Shown here in pieces: positions 47,314 through 56,976 of a stretch of 64,000 bases of DNA. The DNA is taken from assembly GCF_009908315.1 (NCBI RefSeq), contig NZ_JAAATW010000001.1, positions 496,001 to 560,000 on the forward strand, read 5' to 3'. Below the pieces are notes generated by a model that worked only from the letters and a program-made list of their open reading frames with translations, did no database searches and was not told the origin of the DNA. Position numbers and translations under genes: made by a program. The DNA comes from Paragemmobacter ruber (GTDB taxonomy: Bacteria; Pseudomonadota; Alphaproteobacteria; Rhodobacterales; Rhodobacteraceae). The first letter of the stretch is position 1; each line of letters starts with the position of its first letter.

Positions 47314-48651
47314 TCACAAAGCCACCAATCCGGGCGGCAGCGCCGTGCCAAAGCCTTCCCGGCGCAGCTGTTCCAGCGCATCCGCCGTAAGGGCGACCGC
47401 CTGCCGGATGTCTGCCTCGCTGTGCAGGGCGCTCAGAAAAAAGCGCAGACGTGCGGCCCGCATTGGCACGGCAGGGAACATGACCGGCATCACATTCACC
47501 CCGCGTTGCAGCAGCCGTTCCGACAGTTTGGCCGCAAGCAGCGTGTCGCCCACCATCACCGGGACGATGCCGAACGGCCCGGCATTGCCCGTATCCAGCC
47601 CGGCTTCGCGTGCGGCGGTCAGGAAGAGGGCGGCGTTTTCCTGCAGGCGCGTGGCGCGACCGGGTTCCACAGCCAGCAGGTCCAGCGCGCACAGCGCCGC
47701 CGCTGCAAGCGCCGGGGCAAGCGCGACCGAATAGACAAACCCCGACGCATGGCCGCGCAGCACATCAATTAGCGCCTGAGTGCCCGCAATATAGCCCCCG
47801 GTCGCGGCAAGGGTCTTTGACAGGGTCCCCATCCAGATGTCGACCTTGCCTCGATCAATCCCCTCCAGCGCGAAACTGCCCACCCCTCCCGGCCCGACAC
47901 AGCCCAGCGCGTGCGCCTCATCCACCATGAGCCAGCAGCCGAAGCGTTCCTTCAGCGCGATCAGCGCGCCAAGGGGCGGCGCATCGCCATCCATGGAGAA
48001 CAGCCCTTCGGTCACGATCAGCGCATGGCGATACTGCGCCCGGTTCTCGATCAGCAACGCCTCGAGCGCGGCCATGTCGTTATGGGCAAAGGCCCGCCGC
48101 GCCGCACCCGAAAGCTTCATGCCGATCTGGATCGAGTTGTGGCAGAGCGTGTCATAAAGGATCAGATCGCCCTCGCCCATCAGATGACCGATGGTCGAGA
48201 CATTGGTGGAATGGCCACTGACAAAGGTCAGCGCGGCGGCAGCGCCATAGTGGCGCGCCAGCGCCGCCTCGAGCGCGTCATGCACCGGGCGGCAGCCCGC
48301 CACCAGCCGACTGCCCGAGGGCGAGGTGCCGTAGCGGTCGATCGCCGCCTTCGCGGCCTCGGCCACGCGGGGATCGGCGTTCAGCCCGCAATAATCATAG
48401 GACGCGAAATTGAGCAGATCGCGCCCGTCGATCCGGGTCTGCGCCGCGGCATGCCCGTCATGCAGCCGGAAAAAGGGGTTCTCCACCCCGATCAGCGCCC
48501 CGGCGCGGCGCATCCGTTCCATCTCCTGATGTTCGGGAAGCTGGGAAAAGGACGGGGCGGGTGCGGCGTTCGCCTCTCCCCGCCGCGTCTGGCGGCGCAG
48601 GGCCGCCGCACGCGCTGCGGCAACGGCGTCCGATCGTGCGTCGCCCGTCAT
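47314..48651 (-). CDS. Alpha-oxoamine synthase (KBL/SPT-like, RkpG-like)
   Basis: A 445-residue fold-type I PLP enzyme of the family of serine palmitoyltransferase, AONS and ALAS. The PLP lysine lies in MGTLSKTLAATGGYIAG near residue 278. Other landmarks are FASYDYCGLNADPRV, the aromatic-stacking histidine in FVSGHSTNVSTIG, and LMVDEAHALGCVG. The ATG overlaps the polyketide synthase stop (ATGA), so the two are made together. The synthase has no thioesterase, so this enzyme probably releases the chain by decarboxylative condensation with an amino acid, giving a 2-amino-3-ketone. Rhizobial RkpG is the nearest analogue I know. Confidence 0.87.
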   Translation of the reverse strand: MTGDARSDAVAAARAAALRRQTRRGEANAAPAPSFSQLPEHQEMERMRRAGALIGVENPFFRLHDGHAAAQTRIDGRDLLNFASYDYCGLNADPRVAEAAKAAIDRYGTSPSGSRLVAGCRPVHDALEAALARHYGAAAALTFVSGHSTNVSTIGHLMGEGDLILYDTLCHNSIQIGMKLSGAARRAFAHNDMAALEALLIENRAQYRHALIVTEGLFSMDGDAPPLGALIALKERFGCWLMVDEAHALGCVGPGGVGSFALEGIDRGKVDIWMGTLSKTLAATGGYIAGTQALIDVLRGHASGFVYSVALAPALAAAALCALDLLAVEPGRATRLQENAALFLTAAREAGLDTGNAGPFGIVPVMVGDTLLAAKLSERLLQRGVNVMPVMFPAVPMRAARLRFFLSALHSEADIRQAVALTADALEQLRREGFGTALPPGLVAL

Positions 48652-51600
48652 TCCGCCGCCTCCGCCGGGGCGGCGACATGGTCTTGCGCCACCGACAGGT
48701 GCTGGACGGCCAGACGCACCTCTTCGGTCGCCTCCGCAGGTGCGGCCCCCGCTCCGCCATGCAGGTGTCGCACGATGCGCGCGGCAATCTCCTCGATGCT
48801 CAGCGCATCGGACACAAGGCTGACGGGCACGTCGTCACCCAGCGACTCCTGCAGGGTCAGGCCAAGCTCCACCCCCATCAGCGAGTCGATCCCAAGATCC
48901 GCGACAGGACGCCCCGGAACGACGGCCTTTTCGGGAACCTGCAGGATATGGGCAATCCGGCCCACCAGCCATGCGGTCAGCCGCGCCTCGGCACGGTCCT
49001 GCGTCATCGCGACAAGCGCCGCGCGCAAGTCATCGTCGGATGCCTCACCCTCGGCCCGTTTGCCCAAGGCTTTCAACAGGCCAAAGGCCGGTTCGGCGAT
49101 GGTGCGCAGTGTGACGGACACCGCGTTCCAGCCCATGGGCGAGATATGGACCACCGGATCCACCGTCAGGCCCAGCGCCAGCAGGCGATCCAGCGCCCGC
49201 GTCACCTGAACCCCGGTGAAATCCAGCCCGCCCGACATGCGGCGAACCAGGGCGGCCGTGTCGCGGTCGCGCGTCAGATAACCCACATCGGAGATCGCCC
49301 CCCAGCCCACGGCCAGTGCCGGCAGGCCAGCCGCACGCCGTTGCCGGGCGATGCCCTCCAGATAGCCGTTCGCGGCGACATAGGCGGATTGACCGTGGTT
49401 CCCGATCAACGTGGCCATGGACGAGAACAGGACAAAGTAATCCAGCCCATCCTGCCGCGTCAGCCGGTCAAGATGCGCAGCACCGGCCACCTTGGCGGGC
49501 AGAACACGCGCCAGCACGGCATCTGTCAGCGCCGCCATCGGCATGTCTTCCAACACCATCGCGGAATGGATCACGCCCGCCAGCGGGCGCAGGTCTGCCA
49601 AGGCGGCCTCCAACGCGGCGGGATCGGCCACGTCGCAAGCCACGGCCCAGACCTCTGCCCCCTTGTTGCGCCACCGCCGGAAAGCGGCCTCTGCCTCGGG
49701 CGACAGATCCGCGCGGCGGCCCATCAGGGCCACGCGACGCGCCCCGCCCTCGATCAGCCACTCCGCCACTTCCAGACCAAGGCCGCCCAAGCCGCCAATC
49801 ACCAGATGCGTCCGCTCGGGGCAGAGCGGTGCGCGCCCGGTCGGGATATCCTGCATTTGAACCGCCTCGGGCGCGGGCGGGGTGATCAGCACCTTGCCCA
49901 CATGCCCGGATTTCTGCATCAGGCGGAAGGCCGACACCGCCTCGGCCGGGCCGAAGGCGCGGTAGGGCAAGGGGCGCAGGGCGCCACTGGCGAAGGCGTC
50001 CATCACCTCGGCAAAGACCCGCGCGGCCAGATCCGGGCGCGCGGCCATGACCTGATCCACGTCGATGCCGTGATAGCTGATATTCTCCTTCAGCGGCCGC
50101 ATCCCCATGGCGGTGTTGCCATAGAAATCCTGCTTGCCCAGTTCGAGGAACCGCCCGAAGGGCGCAAGGCAGGCAAGGCTGCGCTCCATCGCGGCACCTG
50201 CCAGCCCGTTCAGCACGGCATCCACGCCGCGCCCCCCGGTCAGTTCGCATACCTCATCCGCAAAGCCCAGCGATCGGCTGTCGAGGACATGCTCCACCCC
50301 TTCGGCCCGCAAGAGCGACCGCTTCACCCCGGAACCTGCCGTCGCGATTACGCGCAGGCCCAGATGCCGGGCGATCTGGATCGCGGCCAGGCCGACACCG
50401 CCCGCCCCACCATGGATCAGCACCCATTCCCCGGCCCGCAGATTGCCCAGCGTCACCAGCGCGTACCACGCGGTGAAGAACGCAACCGGCACGGTCGCCG
50501 CCGCCTCGGCCTGCATCCCATCAGGCAGGCGCGCGGCAATATCCGCGCGCACCACGACATGCGAGGCAAAGGAAGACGGGCCAAAGGTCAGGACCGTGTC
50601 ACCGACAGCAAGGCCTTCCACACCGGGGCCGCAGCGCGAGACCACGCCCGCACATTCGATGCCGATGGTCGGCCCGGCAAAGCCGCGCTCCAGCGCCTCT
50701 TCCGGCAGAAGGCCCATGGTCCACATCACGTCGCGGTAGTTCAGCCCCGTCGCGGTGACGGTGACCTCTACCTCGCCCGGTCCCGGCTCCTGCCGCGGCA
50801 CCACCTCCCAGCGCAGGTCATCCAGTCCGCCCACCGCAGGCGCGACGAGCACCGCCCGCATCGGCGCAGGGGGTGGCAAGGAACCCTGCGTCACACCCTG
50901 CGTGACGCGCAGCACCGCGTCCCCATCGGCCCGCAGGATGACCTCGGTTTCCGCTGACTGAGCTGCCACCCGCGCGGCGATGCGGTCCCCCACCTCTTGC
51001 GCGGCTAGGGCGGGATCCGGGTCCACCCGCAACAGGGAAAGTGTCGGATTTTCGTTCGCCGCCGAACGGAGAAACGCCCAAAGCGCCGTCTGCGCCGGGT
51101 CATGACTTGCGTCCGATCGCCCGGTCCCCCCCGAGACGACACAGATCAACTGCCCATCCCGTGCAGTGGTCTGCGCCACCACATCACGCAGCATCAGGAT
51201 CCGCCGGGACAGCATGGCCACGGCATCCTCTCCTGTCGCTACCGGCGGGAAGGTGCAGATCACCCTGCCCTGCCCGTCTTGGACCACCCGATCCTGCCGC
51301 TGCACCCAACTGTCGGCGATCAGGGCGGCCAGATCTGGCAGCGCGTCAGACGCCGCGCGCGCCGCATTTTCCGGCGCGGCCAGGATCAGCACATTGGCCA
51401 AGCCGCAGCCATCGGGAAGGGCGTCGGCCTGCAGCGCGCCAAGACCCAGCCGGGCCACCATATCGGCCCACTCTTCCCGCGCCCACCGCCGCGAGATGGG
51501 ACCATCCGGCATATGGAACGACGTGAACCAATCCGGGTCGCTCCCATACACCAGATCGGCGAAATCGGATGGCCCGGGCTCCAAAGCGACAAGCCGCCCT

Positions 51601-54600
51601 GCGGGCGCAAGCGCCGAGTGCAGCAGGGTAAGCAAGGCTTCGGGGCGGGCCGCGGCTCCGATCATGCCATCCGACAGGATCAGGTCGAACGGGCCAGCCG
51701 CGCGCATGGCATCAGGCTCTGCCGCGATGCTGCGCACGCGGTCTTGCGCCAGCACGCTGCCCTCTGACGCGCCGGACAGGGCAATCTCGGCGAATGTCGC
51801 GCGATCCGGCCCGATGGCCGCCAGCAGCGCGGGAAGCAGGCGGGCAGTACTGTCCGTGACCTCTGCGATCCGGACCATACGCCCCGCGGGCAGGGCCGCA
51901 ACCACATCGCATACAGCCTGCACCATGGCCAGCCGCCGTCTGCGGCAGTAGACCGACCCCTCTTCCAGATTTTCGATCGCGGCACGCCCGAAGATGCCTT
52001 CCGGCAAAGGCAGGGCGTCCGCATCCGTGCGCGCCAGCAGGGGCAGTTGGGCCACAAGATGCGCCAGAACGGCCCGTTCAGGCCCGAGTTCAGGCCCTTT
52101 CTCGCCCAGCCACGCCATCAAGGGCGCGGGGTCTGCCGTCCGTGCTGCGTCGGTCAGGCGCCAGCCGCCATCGGTGGCGACCACCATGTCGGACCGCAGC
52201 GCGATGCCGATCAATCCGGCAAGATAGGGGCTTGCAGCGGGGGCGGGCAGAAACCCGCCCGGGGCCAGATCACGCAGCGTGACGGCTGCCAAGGCCTGCG
52301 CAACGGCCTCGACCAGAAAGATCCCGTCATCGTCGGGTCGAAGCTCGGGCTGTTCTGCCACCCGCTGCGGGGCAGGCGCAGCAAGCACACCTGCCGTTTC
52401 CGGCAGGGCGATCTGGCGAAACGCATGCTGGACAAGGCTCACCTCGCGGATCAGCCGAACCGCCTGAAAGCGCACCTGTTCCATCCGGGCGACCCTTTGC
52501 CCTTGCCGATTGAACAGGGTGAAATCGGCCAGCACCGACCGGCTGCCCTGTCGCAGCACGCGCAACCTGCCGCTCGCGATCTTTTCATGCGGCAGGTCCA
52601 GAACCATGCGCGCGATCCGCACCGGCACGAAGGCCAGCCCGCCCCGCTCGGCAAGGGTTCCCTCCAGCGCGGCGATCAGGCCATGGAACACCGCATCCGC
52701 ACCGCAGACATCGAGAAGCGTCGCATGGCCGGGCGTCAGTTCAAGCGCGTTTTCCCGCAGCAGAACCTCCACCTCGCCCGGTGCGATCACGCGCGCCCGT
52801 TCCACGAGCGCAAAGCCCGGCCCATAGTCCAGCCCGATGCGCCGCGCCGCGACATAGGTCCGCTCGCCCAGCAGATCGCGCGGATCGGCGGCAGGATCGG
52901 GCGCCGAGGCCATGGTCGCCTCCGCCTCGGCCGCCCGGAAGAACCGCGCCTGCACATGCAGGCGATAGCTGCCTTCGTCGCCCTTTGCACGTCCGCCGAT
53001 GGTCAGCCGTGACTGATCCGGCAGGGCACGCACCTGTACTTCGGTCAGCGATTGCCGCGCCAGCACAAGCGGCGCCAGAAGATCGACATCGCGCAGTTCC
53101 AGCCGGTGCGTGCCAAGCACCGATGACGCCGCCGCCAGCGCCATTTCCGTCAGCATCGTGCCGGGAACCACCACGCGCCCACCGACGCGATGATCGGCCA
53201 CGACAGGGCGCATGTGCGCATCCATATCGGAAAACCAGACGCGCGCATCCACCCCTTCCTCGCGGCCCAGTAAGGGATGCTGCACCGCGCTGTCGCCCAG
53301 CCGGTTCAGGATGCCCGGCGTGCGGTCGATGCGCACCTCTACCGGGTTCCACGGATAGGTGGGCAGATCTGCCCGCATCCCGCGCGGGCGCGGCAGAACC
53401 CGGTTGCCATCCAGCCGCAGGCCCTGGACCACGGCCCGCGCGAGGATCCGATCCACCGGGTTGATGCCGATCCCTTCATCGCTGCGATCCAGCGTCGGCA
53501 GGATCGCGCCCCCCTCCGCCGGAAGACATCCCGCCATATAGGCCTGCAGCACGGGTGATGGCCCGATCTCGACAAAGGCCTGCAAACCCATGTCGCGCAG
53601 CGTGGCCATGGCCGTGACAAAGGCCACCGGGCGGCGGACGTTCTCGCACCAATAGCCGCTGTCCAACGCCTCGCCCTCGGTCCTCTGCCCCGTGACAGAT
53701 GACACGAAGGGGATTTGCGCCCGACCGGGGGACAGGTCTGCAAGCCCCGCGCGCAGGGCAACCGCCACGCTGTCCACGGCGCTGCTGTGATAGGGATAGT
53801 CGATGGCCAGCCGCACCGCAGGCCAGCGCAGGCTGCGCCGGGCGTGGCGCAGGAAGGCGTCCAGCTCCCCGGCCTCGCCCACGACCGACACGCTGCGCGG
53901 GCTGTTTTCGGCCGCGATCTCAAGCCCACCGCCGAAACGGGCGATGGCCTCGGCCACATCGGGGGCCGGGGCCTGCACGGCGGCCATCGTCCCCCGCCCG
54001 CGCAGTTTCTGCAAAGCCGTGCTGCGGCGATGGATCACCCTCAGCGCCTGATCGAGCGTCAGCGCCCCGCTCGCACAGGCTGCTGCAACCTCACCCCCGG
54101 AATGGCCCATGACGGCGGCAGGGCGCAGCCCCCGCGCCCCAAGCGCCCAGACCAGCGCCATCTGATCGGCGAACAACAGCGGCTGGGCCACCTCGGCATC
54201 GCGCAACTGCTCGTCCAGGTCGCCCGCCCGCATCCGTGCGATGATCGACCAGCCCGCCACCGCCCGAAAGGCGCGGTCGATCCGCCGCAGACCCCGCGCA
54301 TAGTCGGGATCGCGCGCCATCGCCACCAGACCCATGCCAGAATACTGCGACCCGTTGCCGGAAAAGACGAACGCCGCAGGTGCATCGCGCAGCGCGCTGC
54401 TTGCGGTCACAAGGCGCGGGTCCCCGTTGCCGGACGCCCCGTCGACCAGTGCAGCCGCGGCCGCTTCGGGATCATCGCAGATCAGCGCCGCACGCTGGGG
54501 CAGACGCCCGCGATAGGCCGCAGCCTCGGCGCAAAGCTCGCGCAGGCCCGCGCGGCCCGCCTCGGCGGCGACGAGGGGCTGCCAGTTGCGCATGGACCGG

Positions 54601-55961
54601 CGCAGCGCCTCTTCTCCCGTCGCGCTTAAAAACAGGATCGGCGCATCCGTGCCGCCTGCCGTCAAGGGCGGGCGCACCGATGGCTGCACACTTTCAAGGA
54701 TGGCATGGGCATTGGCCCCGCCGAACCCGAAGGAGCTGACCCCGGCGAAAAGCGGGCCTTCTGCAAGCGTCACATGATCCTGCGCCACGGCGAGGTTCAG
54801 ATCGGCAAAGGGGATGCCCGGGTTCAGTTCGGATGCGTGCAAGGTGGCGGGGAACTGCCGCCGCTCCATCGCGACGAGCGCCTTCAGCAGGCCTGCCACA
54901 CCGGATGCAGGTTCCAGATGCCCGATGTTCGACTTCACCGATCCGATGGGCAGCGGGGCGGTGCGCGCCTGTCCGAGCACGCGGCCCAGCGCTGATGCCT
55001 CGACGGGATCACCCGCAAGCGTGCCGGTCCCATGCGCCTCGACAAAGGCAAGCGCGGCGGGATCAATACCGCAGCGATCGTAAACCCGCCGCAACAGCGC
55101 CGCCTGACCATCTGCCGACGGCAGGGCCACGTTCAGCGTGCGCCCGTCGGTGTTCGTCTCCACCCCCACGAGCGCGGCATAGGCCCGGCGCGGCCCCAGC
55201 GCGGCGGCCGTCTTGCGTTCCAGAACAAAGGCAACCGCGCCTTCGGCCCGCACATACCCATCCGCCCGCGCCGAAAACGGCTGGCAGCGCCCCACCGGCG
55301 ACAGCATCCGCGCGGCCGAGAAACCCACATAATGGATCGGGTCAAGGATGGCGTTCACGCCCGCCACGATCGCGGTGTCAACCTCGCCCCGCAGCAGGGC
55401 TTCTTCGGCCAGACGCAGCGCCACGATCGACGAGGAGCAGGCGGTATCCACCGTGATCGACGGGCCGCGCAGGTCCAGCGCATGCGAGATGCGGTTGGAG
55501 ACAAGCGCCAGCGTGTTGCCGGTCATCAGATAGCTGTCAGTAACCGCCGCATCCTGCGCCAGACGCGCCGCATGGGCCATGGCCGAACAGCCCACGAAGA
55601 CGCCCACATTCTTGCCTGCAAGCCCATCGGGCGGCAGACCGGCATCTTCCAGCGCCTCCCACGCGACCTGCAGAAGAAGGCGTTGCTGCGGGTCCATCTG
55701 CCCTGCCTCGCGCGGGGAAATGCCGAAGGCTGCCGAATCAAAGCACCACAGATCCGGAACGATCCCGGCCGCGAAGGTATAGGTCTTGCCTTTGGTTCCC
55801 GGCACGGGATGCAGAAAGTACTCATGCACCCAGCGGTCCCGCGGCACCTCGGTGACCGCATCGCCGCGCGCGAAAAGCAATTCTGAAAACTGCGCGACGT
55901 TTGCCGCACCGGGAAGGCGGCAGGAACGTCCGGTGATGAAAATCCGTCGGACCAAGGGCAC
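48648..55961 (-). CDS. Highly reducing type I polyketide synthase (KS-AT-DH-pseudoMT-ER-KR-ACP)
   Basis: A 2437-residue multidomain protein, start GTG. KS: Cys ~175 in TVDTACSSSIV, His in EAHGTGTLAGDP and in NIGHLEPASGVAG. AT: GHSGGEVAAA ~615, with DYPYHSS in place of the HAFH/YASH selectivity motif. DH: DHRVGGRVVVPG ~920. A methyltransferase-like region at ~1280-1500 has lost the SAM glycine motif (RIAEVTDSTARLL). ER: IHGGAGGVGLAA ~1850. KR: VIGGLGGLGLEVAE ~2053 with YVAANGYLE. ACP: DLGIDSLMGVE ~2358. There is no thioesterase or reductase end. One module with a full reducing loop suggests iterative synthesis of a saturated chain. It is divergent from the capsule exporter genes and resembles RkpA/WcbR of capsule loci. 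Confidence 0.95.
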   Translation of the reverse strand: MPLVRRIFITGRSCRLPGAANVAQFSELLFARGDAVTEVPRDRWVHEYFLHPVPGTKGKTYTFAAGIVPDLWCFDSAAFGISPREAGQMDPQQRLLLQVAWEALEDAGLPPDGLAGKNVGVFVGCSAMAHAARLAQDAAVTDSYLMTGNTLALVSNRISHALDLRGPSITVDTACSSSIVALRLAEEALLRGEVDTAIVAGVNAILDPIHYVGFSAARMLSPVGRCQPFSARADGYVRAEGAVAFVLERKTAAALGPRRAYAALVGVETNTDGRTLNVALPSADGQAALLRRVYDRCGIDPAALAFVEAHGTGTLAGDPVEASALGRVLGQARTAPLPIGSVKSNIGHLEPASGVAGLLKALVAMERRQFPATLHASELNPGIPFADLNLAVAQDHVTLAEGPLFAGVSSFGFGGANAHAILESVQPSVRPPLTAGGTDAPILFLSATGEEALRRSMRNWQPLVAAEAGRAGLRELCAEAAAYRGRLPQRAALICDDPEAAAAALVDGASGNGDPRLVTASSALRDAPAAFVFSGNGSQYSGMGLVAMARDPDYARGLRRIDRAFRAVAGWSIIARMRAGDLDEQLRDAEVAQPLLFADQMALVWALGARGLRPAAVMGHSGGEVAAACASGALTLDQALRVIHRRSTALQKLRGRGTMAAVQAPAPDVAEAIARFGGGLEIAAENSPRSVSVVGEAGELDAFLRHARRSLRWPAVRLAIDYPYHSSAVDSVAVALRAGLADLSPGRAQIPFVSSVTGQRTEGEALDSGYWCENVRRPVAFVTAMATLRDMGLQAFVEIGPSPVLQAYMAGCLPAEGGAILPTLDRSDEGIGINPVDRILARAVVQGLRLDGNRVLPRPRGMRADLPTYPWNPVEVRIDRTPGILNRLGDSAVQHPLLGREEGVDARVWFSDMDAHMRPVVADHRVGGRVVVPGTMLTEMALAAASSVLGTHRLELRDVDLLAPLVLARQSLTEVQVRALPDQSRLTIGGRAKGDEGSYRLHVQARFFRAAEAEATMASAPDPAADPRDLLGERTYVAARRIGLDYGPGFALVERARVIAPGEVEVLLRENALELTPGHATLLDVCGADAVFHGLIAALEGTLAERGGLAFVPVRIARMVLDLPHEKIASGRLRVLRQGSRSVLADFTLFNRQGQRVARMEQVRFQAVRLIREVSLVQHAFRQIALPETAGVLAAPAPQRVAEQPELRPDDDGIFLVEAVAQALAAVTLRDLAPGGFLPAPAASPYLAGLIGIALRSDMVVATDGGWRLTDAARTADPAPLMAWLGEKGPELGPERAVLAHLVAQLPLLARTDADALPLPEGIFGRAAIENLEEGSVYCRRRRLAMVQAVCDVVAALPAGRMVRIAEVTDSTARLLPALLAAIGPDRATFAEIALSGASEGSVLAQDRVRSIAAEPDAMRAAGPFDLILSDGMIGAAARPEALLTLLHSALAPAGRLVALEPGPSDFADLVYGSDPDWFTSFHMPDGPISRRWAREEWADMVARLGLGALQADALPDGCGLANVLILAAPENAARAASDALPDLAALIADSWVQRQDRVVQDGQGRVICTFPPVATGEDAVAMLSRRILMLRDVVAQTTARDGQLICVVSGGTGRSDASHDPAQTALWAFLRSAANENPTLSLLRVDPDPALAAQEVGDRIAARVAAQSAETEVILRADGDAVLRVTQGVTQGSLPPPAPMRAVLVAPAVGGLDDLRWEVVPRQEPGPGEVEVTVTATGLNYRDVMWTMGLLPEEALERGFAGPTIGIECAGVVSRCGPGVEGLAVGDTVLTFGPSSFASHVVVRADIAARLPDGMQAEAAATVPVAFFTAWYALVTLGNLRAGEWVLIHGGAGGVGLAAIQIARHLGLRVIATAGSGVKRSLLRAEGVEHVLDSRSLGFADEVCELTGGRGVDAVLNGLAGAAMERSLACLAPFGRFLELGKQDFYGNTAMGMRPLKENISYHGIDVDQVMAARPDLAARVFAEVMDAFASGALRPLPYRAFGPAEAVSAFRLMQKSGHVGKVLITPPAPEAVQMQDIPTGRAPLCPERTHLVIGGLGGLGLEVAEWLIEGGARRVALMGRRADLSPEAEAAFRRWRNKGAEVWAVACDVADPAALEAALADLRPLAGVIHSAMVLEDMPMAALTDAVLARVLPAKVAGAAHLDRLTRQDGLDYFVLFSSMATLIGNHGQSAYVAANGYLEGIARQRRAAGLPALAVGWGAISDVGYLTRDRDTAALVRRMSGGLDFTGVQVTRALDRLLALGLTVDPVVHISPMGWNAVSVTLRTIAEPAFGLLKALGKRAEGEASDDDLRAALVAMTQDRAEARLTAWLVGRIAHILQVPEKAVVPGRPVADLGIDSLMGVELGLTLQESLGDDVPVSLVSDALSIEEIAARIVRHLHGGAGAAPAEATEEVRLAVQHLSVAQDHVAAPAEAAE

Positions 55962-55968
55962 TCACATT

Positions 55969-56022
55969 TCCGGCACATGCCGGATCACTTGTTACAAGTC
56001 GCGGCCACCACAAGAACCGCGA
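55969..56022. promoter_or_regulatory. Three palindromes in the PKS/kpsM divergent promoter
   Basis: Three inverted repeats follow each other: TCCGGCA-CA-TGCCGGA (55969-55984), ACTTGT-T-ACAAGT (55987-55999), and TCGCGG-N12-CCGCGA (55999-56022). The first lies within 25 bases of the synthase start codon and includes its only ribosome-site-like bases; the second is a compact 13-base site. They could be regulator operators shared by both transcription units. Confidence 0.5.
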
Positions 56023-56157
56023 CAGAATTAGTTAGCGGAGGATAGCGCGCCGGGTCAATGTTTCGAGAAGCGGGTTGCTGATTTCTTCATTCTGTACCAA
56101 AGCTGTGCACAAGAGGCGCCCTTTTTTTTGCCGCCGTCGAGAGTGAGACAGTAACCA

Positions 56158-56976
56158 GTGACCGCCGGATCGCCCCTGTCCAGCGTTGAAACCGCGCGCA
56201 GCCCGTCCTTCCGCACCTGCCTGCGGATCCAGATCCGCACGATCTTTGCCCTGATCCTGCGCGAAACGCGCGTGCGCTATGGGCGGTCGCGCATGGGGTA
56301 TGCCTGGGCCTTCATCGAACCCATCCTGATCGTCGCCTTCATTTCGCTTGCCATATCGGGGATCATCGGGCGCCGCGCGCTTTCTTATGAATTTGGCATT
56401 TTCTACGCGCTCGGGGTGGTGAATTTTCAGTTCTTCCGCCACGCCTGCATCTTCATCGGCCAGTCGATCGAGGCGAATGCCCCGCTGTTCAACTATCCGG
56501 CGGTTCACGAAGTCGACGCCGCCCTTGCGCGGATCATCCTTGAAGCGGCGACTTATCTTGTCATCAACCTTGCGATCTTCCTTTTCATCGTCCTTGTCTT
56601 CGGGGCCACCTGGCCTGCCCATCCCGAAGCGATGATCATCGCCTTTCTGGGCCTTGCAATGCTGGCCTTTGGCGTGGGCCTGAACCTGGCCGCGCTGCAG
56701 CGCCGTTTCGAGATGACGTTGCAGATCTACGGCCTTGTGACGGCGCCGCTGCTGCTGCTTTCCGCGGTCATCTTCTCGCTTGAGAATGTCAGCCCCGAAT
56801 ATCGCGCGATCCTGATCTGGAACCCCGTCGTCCACGGGGTCGAAGGCGCACGCATGGGTTACTACACCAGTTACGGCGAAACCTATGTCAGCTTTGGCTA
56901 TCTGTACTTCGTCGGCCTGACTGCCGTGGCGCTGGGACTGTTCCAGGTGCTTCTCACGCGCCGGGGCATGCGATGA
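56158..56976 (+). CDS. kpsM: Capsule ABC exporter permease, KpsM-like
   Basis: A 272-residue ABC-2 type permease with six hydrophobic helices. The family segment RETRVRYGRSRMGYAWAFIE lies before TM1. It would form the inner-membrane channel for the lipid-linked polysaccharide with the KpsT-like ATPase. The start is a GTG at 56158 with a weak ribosome site; the end overlaps kpsT by ATGA. It is the first gene of the right-hand transcription unit, divergent from the polyketide synthase. Confidence 0.92.
   Translation: MTAGSPLSSVETARSPSFRTCLRIQIRTIFALILRETRVRYGRSRMGYAWAFIEPILIVAFISLAISGIIGRRALSYEFGIFYALGVVNFQFFRHACIFIGQSIEANAPLFNYPAVHEVDAALARIILEAATYLVINLAIFLFIVLVFGATWPAHPEAMIIAFLGLAMLAFGVGLNLAALQRRFEMTLQIYGLVTAPLLLLSAVIFSLENVSPEYRAILIWNPVVHGVEGARMGYYTSYGETYVSFGYLYFVGLTAVALGLFQVLLTRRGMR

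Noticed and set aside
56121-56129. Run of T residues before kpsM as a terminator
   Set aside because: No stable stem precedes it on either strand; it may simply be part of the promoter region.
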